Assembly (NCBI GenBank): GCA_949130495.1
Contig: OX422213.1
Location: forward strand, 56,890,678-56,954,677
DNA length: 64,000 bases
Source: Sambucus nigra
Taxonomy: Eukaryota > Streptophyta > Magnoliopsida > Dipsacales > Adoxaceae
Direction: 5' to 3'
Part shown: in pieces, positions 59,239 to 64,000 of the stretch
How positions within the stretch are numbered: the stretch's first letter is position 1
How the letters are laid out: every line of letters begins with the position of its first letter
Position numbers and translations under genes: made by a program
Notes under the pieces: model-generated
What the model saw: only the letters and a program-made list of their open reading frames with translations
What the model was told of the DNA's origin: nothing
The model's database searches: none

Positions 59239-59694
59239 GGCGGGGGTTGAGGGACCCGAATACCGTCCAGGGTATGTCAGTTCATGGACGTTTGCTTCAA
59301 GACATCGAGTCTAAGGTGCTCGTCACGCATGTGATGACCGGGTATGAGAACTCCCCATTGTGGTTGCGCGAACAATACTGCACGATGTATATTATTGGTT
59401 GTGTCAATTCGTATATCGTGTGTCCTACTCACCTCCTTAGAGATACCCCTACCTCAGACATGTAGTGACATTATTTGAATTGAATGGTTTTAAGTTGTTA
59501 CATTTGAATTATATTTGGATTATATCGTGATGCATATTGTTTTGAATGTATATTTTCATTATCTCTATTTTATTTGGATATATGATATTTGAACAGGTAC
59601 AACGTTGCTATAACAGGTACAAATATACTGCTGGGCAGTGGCAGTGGCAGTGGCTATACAGCCCAGCAGATTTTTTTTCAATTATGCCCAGAAT

Positions 59695-59762
59695 TGTCAC
59701 GGTCATTGACCGTGACTATCTTTTAAATATTGTCACATGCTTGTCACGGTCCTTAACCGTGA
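59695..59762. repeat. CACTA right subterminal palindromes
   Basis: GTCACGGTCATTGACCGTGA at 59,696 and a diverged copy at 59,742 (GTCACGGTCCTTAACCGTGA), identical in type to the left-end copies. The last half-site TTGTCAAGG is at 59,769. Confidence 0.85.
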
Positions 59763-59785
59763 AAAAACTTGTCAAGGTTGATGAT

Positions 59786-60400
59786 GCTAAGATTTAGCAC
59801 CACCGGATAAGTGATAATGAGCTCAAACAGTAGTAACCATGGCAGCCATAGAGATGTATAAGTGTATAAGTGTGTAGAAGGGGATGAGTATAAGAGGAAA
59901 TAAGACAATGATGTATAGTGGTTCAACCAATTTGGCCTACATCCACTGTGAGTGTGTGATCCACTAAGTATGGGCACTAATGGCCTTGGATACAATGCAC
60001 ATAAGCTCATTTTCTCTCTCTACTGTGTGTACAAGAAGAGTTTTAGCTAGGGTTACAATCAATTGATCGATCCCCTGTGGGGTTGTAGGTGACAAGTATA
60101 TATAGGTCTTGGGGGGCGTAGTGTACCCCCCCAAGTATGCATGGTGCATGTGAATGATGATCTAGCCAATCCCCTGTTGATACCTGTAGATGCCAAATGA
60201 TGACATAATATTCCCTCACGTGAGGGTGTGATTTTGTTATAACGGTCTCCCATGTGCCATGTGAGCCTGACGTGCACTGTTCCACGCGTCTCCCAAACCA
60301 CGCGCTGTGATGATGTCACCCTCGGCCTATGAACTGAGGCTGAGGGCAAAGTTCCTTCCGGTGATGAGTCTGGCCTAATTCTGGCCTCGTACCGTCGTAC
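59786..60400 (-). mobile_element. Probable LTR segment, minus strand
   Basis: On the minus strand it reads as a retrotransposon R/U5-like region: TATA-like CCTATATATACTTG (from ~60,104), then CTAGGGTTACAATC on the plus strand with a pyrimidine-rich end, then GGATGTAGGCCAAATTGGTT (from ~59,942). That last block is a phrase type common in plant LTRs. No PBS or TG/CA ends could be fixed, and the small overlapping minus-strand frames have no recognisable domains. Confidence 0.4.
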
Positions 60401-60690
60401 CCTCAGAGGGTCGTCCGGAGCCTGCTGAAGGGTCGGCCCCTGAGGGGTCGTCCGGAGCCTGATGAAGGGTCCCCCCTGAGGGGTCGTTCCGAACCCGATG
60501 AAGGGTCGGCCCCCTGAGGGGTCTTCCGGAGCCTGCTGAAGGGTCAGCCTCCCGAGGGGTCGTTCAGGGCCTGATGAAGGGTCGGCCCCCTGAGGGGTCG
60601 TCCGGCACCCGATGAATGGTCAGCCCCCTGAGGGGTCGTCCGGAGCCTGATGGAGGGTCGGCCCCTCGAGGGGTCGTCCGGAGCCTGATA
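60401..60690. repeat. GC-rich 38-bp minisatellite, eight copies
   Basis: Units begin GGGGTCGTCCGGAGCCTGAT, at about 60,406, 60,443, 60,480, 60,518, 60,556, 60,594, 60,632 and 60,670, for a 37-38-bp period. Each unit also carries GAAGGGTCGGCCCCCTGA. The units are ~85-95% alike. They are much more GC-rich than the surroundings and rich in CpG and CCGG. Confidence 0.9.
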
Positions 60691-60985
60691 AAGTGCAAGG
60701 CACCCTCGGCATGGCCGAGGATATATACGATTATATCAATCACCCCCAGCCCTTAGCCATAGATGATGCTGAGATGGCTGAGGGATAATGTTACTTTTGA
60801 GACTAAGTGTATGGTCTGTTTGGTGGGTGTCACCTGTCAAACTGATTTGACAGCTGTCAAATTTTTATCCAATGCCTTTCCAGTTTTCAAGGCATGGAGG
60901 CTGCATGCTGCTTGGGGCTTTGTGCCCTAATGATGTCCTCCTCGTGGGCAGTGCTCTACCTTGGTTAATGGGACCACTCATTACT

Positions 60986-61371
60986 AAGGTATTTAAGAGA
61001 TTTTTGAAACCTTTCACTCTCTTCTTCTTCTTCGCGCCCAAGTTTTCTCTCTCTCTAGTCTCCAGCCTTCTTGCCATTTCTACAGCTTTCGAACCTTCAA
61101 CTTAACAGGTTCGCCCTTTCCCTTCAGGTAATCTTTAACCACCAACGTCCTCTTTACTTTCATTTCTCTTTTTTCTTTTCTGTTTTAGGCTTGTAGGGCT
61201 TAATTTAGGATGTTTTACAACTTTTCCGGCGACTGGTTTTTGAGTGTTCTTGAGTGTTCTTGAGTGAAACCCATCGATTCCCTTTGTTTTAATCCAAAAG
61301 TCCAATCTGGTCAATTACAAACTTATTTGTAGTTAAGTTCCCCAAATTCCTCCAAGTGTAGGGTCTCCCCC
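60986..61371 (+). promoter_or_regulatory. Putative promoter and 5' leader of the PF04195-type gene
   Basis: A TATA-like GGTATTTAAGAG at 60,987-60,998 is followed by a CT-rich leader (CTCTCTTCTTCTTCTTCGCG). A possible intron begins at CAGGTAATC (~61,126). The next long frame opens at 61,372. This is inferred from composition only. Confidence 0.4.
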
Positions 61372-62535
61372 TTGATGCTTAGGAGGCTTTATATCTTAGC
61401 TGAGGAGTTCCCTTCCCTGAGAGAGAAATTATTTGTTGAGATCAGACGAATAGAGGAAGAGGAGGAGAGGAGACGAGGGGCCGACCCTAATTGGGTACGA
61501 CCCATCTTTCCTATTCCTCTAGCCATAATAAAACCATTTGAACCGTCTGAGTCTTGTGGGTCATCCCATCGTCCAACCGAGTGTCATTCAAGTGAGATGG
61601 ATGAGAGAGCATCCTCGCCAACTGGCGCTGGACCTTCGGGTAGAATAGAGACATCTGACCTAAGCCCGGGCCGACAAGTCGAGGGTATGGTCCCCTCCGA
61701 GGCTATCCCTGTGATAACCCTATCTCCTCATGCCTTCCAGATGGTCTTTCCCCATGGTCCTCTGGCAGATGACGAGGCTGAGGGAGAGGGGACTGAGGAC
61801 GAGGGCGATGATACAGATGAACAGGTTGATACCTCCCATGCCTCGTCCTATATCTCTTCCGTTAGGGATCGCGACCTCTTATTGTGGAGACATGCCCATG
61901 GAGTGCCCCCCGGCATAACCATGAGGGTCCCCTCTGAGTCTGAGAGGGTTTTTGAGGGTGAAGAGGGTGAGGTTGCAGTGTATGAACATATGTTCAAGGT
62001 TGGCGTCAGGTTACCTCTGCATCCTGCTATCGTAGATATCCTATCAGCCCTCGGTATTTCCCCCTCTCATCTTCCTCCCAACTCTTGGAGGACGATACTA
62101 GGTTACATCTCCCTGTGGAAGAACGCTTTCACCGATGAGCCCTCGGCTGACATATTCTTGGCCTGCTACAATATCACCTCTTCGTCCAAACAGCCTGGGT
62201 ACTATCATCTAGGGGCGAGGAGGTCTGAGAAAAAACTTCTCCACGTGGCACAAACCTCCAACCAAGATTGGAAGAAGAGATTCTTCTTCGTCTCTGGGGA
62301 GTGGGAGTTCTCCTCCAAGGCATCTCCTGTTGCCGATGGTCCGAGGGTCCCCCGAAGATGGTCTAACCCGTCAATGAAGGCCAGGTCAGACCCCGGACTT
62401 AACCTGGAAGAGAAAGATATTGTTGAATATCTGAGAGGACGAGGGAGAGGGGGTGAACTTCCAAAGTTTGAAGATCTGATGACCCCTCGGTTCCTCAAGG
62501 AAGCTGTCTGAAGGTCGGCCCCCTTACAGAACTAT
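61372..62535 (+). pseudogene. PF04195-type (putative gypsy-type transposon) gene, exon 1
   Basis: An open frame of 379 codons (stop TGA 62,509-62,511) followed by 8 in-frame codons to a donor at 62,535/62,536 (TAT/GTGAGT). Residues 1-50 are charged (R-R-I-E-E-E-E-E-R-R-R) and residues 125-160 acidic. Residues ~200-315 resemble the plant putative gypsy-type transposon domain: L-P-L-H-P-A-I-V-D-I-L, then G-I-S-P-S-H-L-P-P-N-S-W-R, then D-W-K-K-R-F-F-F-V. These proteins accompany plant retrotransposons, and their role is not established. I chose ATG 61,372 because the frame is open from there; M2 at 61,375 is an alternative. The TGA suggests decay unless it is the true end. Confidence 0.6.
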
Positions 62536-62615
62536 GTGAGTTGTACTTTTCTTTACTTTTTTCAAGTGTTTCCTTTTTATCTCTGCATTTTTCTCACGTG
62601 TCGTACCCTTTTCAG

Positions 62616-63732
62616 GTCATCCTGCTGGTGTATTAGACTACCTCTGGGAAATGACTGCTCCCAGTTTACTATCAGGCTTGGTAAAGAAGAAGGGTAAGGA
62701 GCCTCAGCAGGCTCCGAGGAAGACGAAGGCTGTGGGGTCGACGGTTGTTGAGCCGACAGTCGATTGCCAGAAAAGAAAAGAGCCTGAGATTCCTATTGAC
62801 CCTCGGCCGGATTCTCGGATGAGGGCCAGGGTCGAAGCATCTGATGGGACTGCTTCTTCATCCAGCATGGGGGCCTTCTGGTCCTAGAACTTAGCACATC
62901 TAAGGGCTGAGCCATCATCGCTCATTGCAAATTTGAGGGCAGCCAAGGCATCAATGTTTTCTGCTCCCTCGGCTGCTGATTACAATTTCCTGTCAAAGAT
63001 GCCTCCAGCCAAAGTGTATGACTATGGTCTGCACGCTCTAGCCCAGGTATCGGTCTTGATTCATTTCTTCAATTGCATTCTTTCACCAACTATTTCCTCG
63101 ACCTCTTGAAATCTGTTTATTTTTTTGTGCAGTCTATATGCACCTTTACTTCGGCAACTAAATGGATGGCTGAGAATCAGGAGAAATTCCATAAGGCCGA
63201 GAGGGCCATCCAGCATGAGGCCGACCTGCAGGCTGACTTAGATACTACAAAGGCTGAGCTAGAGAGTGCCAGAACCGAACATGCATGAATTATGGACGAG
63301 CTGATGAGGCAGCATGATGAGGATCTGAAGGCCAAAGACTTGCTTCTGAAGGAGAAGGATGAAGCCATGACCCATCGGGAGGCCCAATTTAAGATTGAGC
63401 TATCTGAGGCTGTGAAGAAAGCCGAGGCCGATGCTGTGGAAGCCTATACACTCTCAGATGAGTTCCAAGGTTTCGGCCTCGAGTACTTGGAGAGAGGGAT
63501 AAGGACGGCTTGTCGGTGGGTCGTCCTCAAGTTCGGTGACGTCGTCTCTTCTGTTCGTCCCTCTCTGGAGGCCGTTCAACTAAACGACCCCCTGATTGCC
63601 GAGGATCTAACCCAAGTGGAATCCCAAGTGCAAGTTGAGGGGGTCAGCACGTCTGAAGATCATCCAGTTGTGGTCATTGAGGAAACCCCTCTTGTAGATG
63701 TGGAGGCCCTGCCTTATGATATTGTCCCATAG
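62616..63732 (+). pseudogene. PF04195-type gene, exons 2-3 with coiled coil
   Basis: Exon 2 (~62,616-63,046, after the acceptor CTTTTCAG) encodes a basic linker (K-K-K-G-K-E-P) and then S-A-A-D-Y-N-F-L. The intron at 63,047-63,132 is convincing (CCCAG/GTATCG...TTTTTTGTGCAG/TCT), and the reading frame is the same on both sides. Exon 3 (63,133-63,732) has heptad-like charged sequence for ~110 residues (A-D-L-Q-A-D-L-D-T-T-K-A-E-L), a conserved-looking G-x-x-Y-L-x-R-G-I segment and an acidic tail. In-frame stops at 62,885-62,887 (TAG) and 63,286-63,288 (TGA) lie in otherwise continuous frames. The junction with exon 1 is out of frame by one base, so either a frameshift lies near 62,500 or the donor is different. 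Confidence 0.55.
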
Positions 63733-64000
63733 GGTGGCTGTCTGTAGCCCACACCCTTCTGATGTAATTAACATTTTTGTACTCAATCTTGTATAACACT
63801 TGACATTTCATTTATATTATTGTCTCCTTTGCTGTCTTCCATGTTTTGTCTTTTGCATTATTTGTGTTGTGAATCTTTGTTAATGCCACTAACCTCTCCC
63901 TCGTCTTTCTTGAGGGTGAACGAGGGGTCATCCCCTGCGTTGGACCTCATTATAGCCAAGGATTAACCACCTGATTAACGGTTTTAAACAAAGTATTCCC
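63733..64000. other. 3' flank, nothing recognised
   Basis: AT-rich downstream DNA after the last stop. A segment near 63,900 (CTTGAGGGTGAACGAGGGGT) echoes the style of the 38-bp minisatellite but is not repeated. Confidence 0.4.

Larger units (their letters stand above)
57461..59785 (+). mobile_element. CACTA transposon, right part
   Basis: Contains a small spliced ORF, a Ptta-like coding remnant and two subterminal palindromes matching those at the left end, which shows that both parts belong to one element family. No right TIR (TTTTGGTGTAGTG expected) is found. The sequence passes into unrelated LTR-like DNA at about 59,785. Confidence 0.7.

Noticed and set aside
59753..60349. Four overlapping minus-strand frames of 61-96 codons
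   Set aside because: They overlap each other, contain no domain and lie in LTR-like sequence.
60865..61105. Short opposing frames near the minisatellite
   Set aside because: They sit in the inferred promoter/leader of the PF04195-type gene and look like chance frames.
1..64000. tRNA, rRNA or conventional host protein genes
   Set aside because: None seen on either strand: every frame with recognisable domains belongs to a transposable element.

Overview
This is about 64 kb of AT-rich plant (angiosperm) nuclear DNA that consists almost entirely of nested, mostly decayed transposable elements. I see no ordinary host gene, no rRNA or tRNA gene and no CRISPR array. The flowering-plant assignment rests on Athila-type and Tat/Ogre-like Ty3/gypsy retrotransposons with their characteristic primer binding sites, a chromovirus-type gypsy element with ~2.9 kb LTRs, a CACTA (En/Spm) transposon with TNP2 and Ptta-like coding remnants, a copia-type LTR, Tourist-like MITEs and a PF04195-type transposon gene. 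The eudicot/monocot level cannot be fixed from the sequence alone.

Layout. 1-4.9 kb: a 224-bp AT-rich tandem array ending in a Tourist-like terminus, a minus-strand copia LTR with its PBS, a near-perfect foldback MITE and a complete Tourist-like MITE with TTA target duplication. 4.9-11.7 kb: element A, a 5'-truncated, stop-riddled Athila pol, then a decayed third ORF and the 3' LTR. 11.66-31 kb: element T, a minus-strand Tat/Ogre-like element (LTR, PBS, long leader, gag), split by element C (11,858-22,419), a chromovirus with two LTRs. 34.3-40.3 kb: element N, a non-autonomous Athila-like element with both LTRs and a degenerate non-gag ORF. 40.9-43.5 kb: remnant P, another gypsy gag-pol. 43.5-59.8 kb: a CACTA transposon, broken open by a retrotransposon block: element X (plus strand; LTR, PBS, an intact 332-codon ORF of unknown function) joined to element Y (minus strand; a nearly intact Athila gag-pol with only three in-frame stops). 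59.8-64 kb: a minus-strand LTR-like segment, a GC-rich 38-bp minisatellite and a spliced, stop-containing transposon gene with a PF04195-like region and a coiled coil.

The most interesting points are (i) the ORF shared by X and N, which sits where gag should be but has no gag, protease or RT signature, so it may mark a non-autonomous Athila-dependent family; (ii) arrays of a 12-bp perfect palindrome spaced about two helical turns apart in the LTRs and 3' regions of Athila-like elements, whose sequence differs between families while dyad symmetry and spacing are kept; and (iii) a >98% identical ~518-bp duplication of CACTA sequence on both sides of the X-Y block, which simple insertion does not explain.
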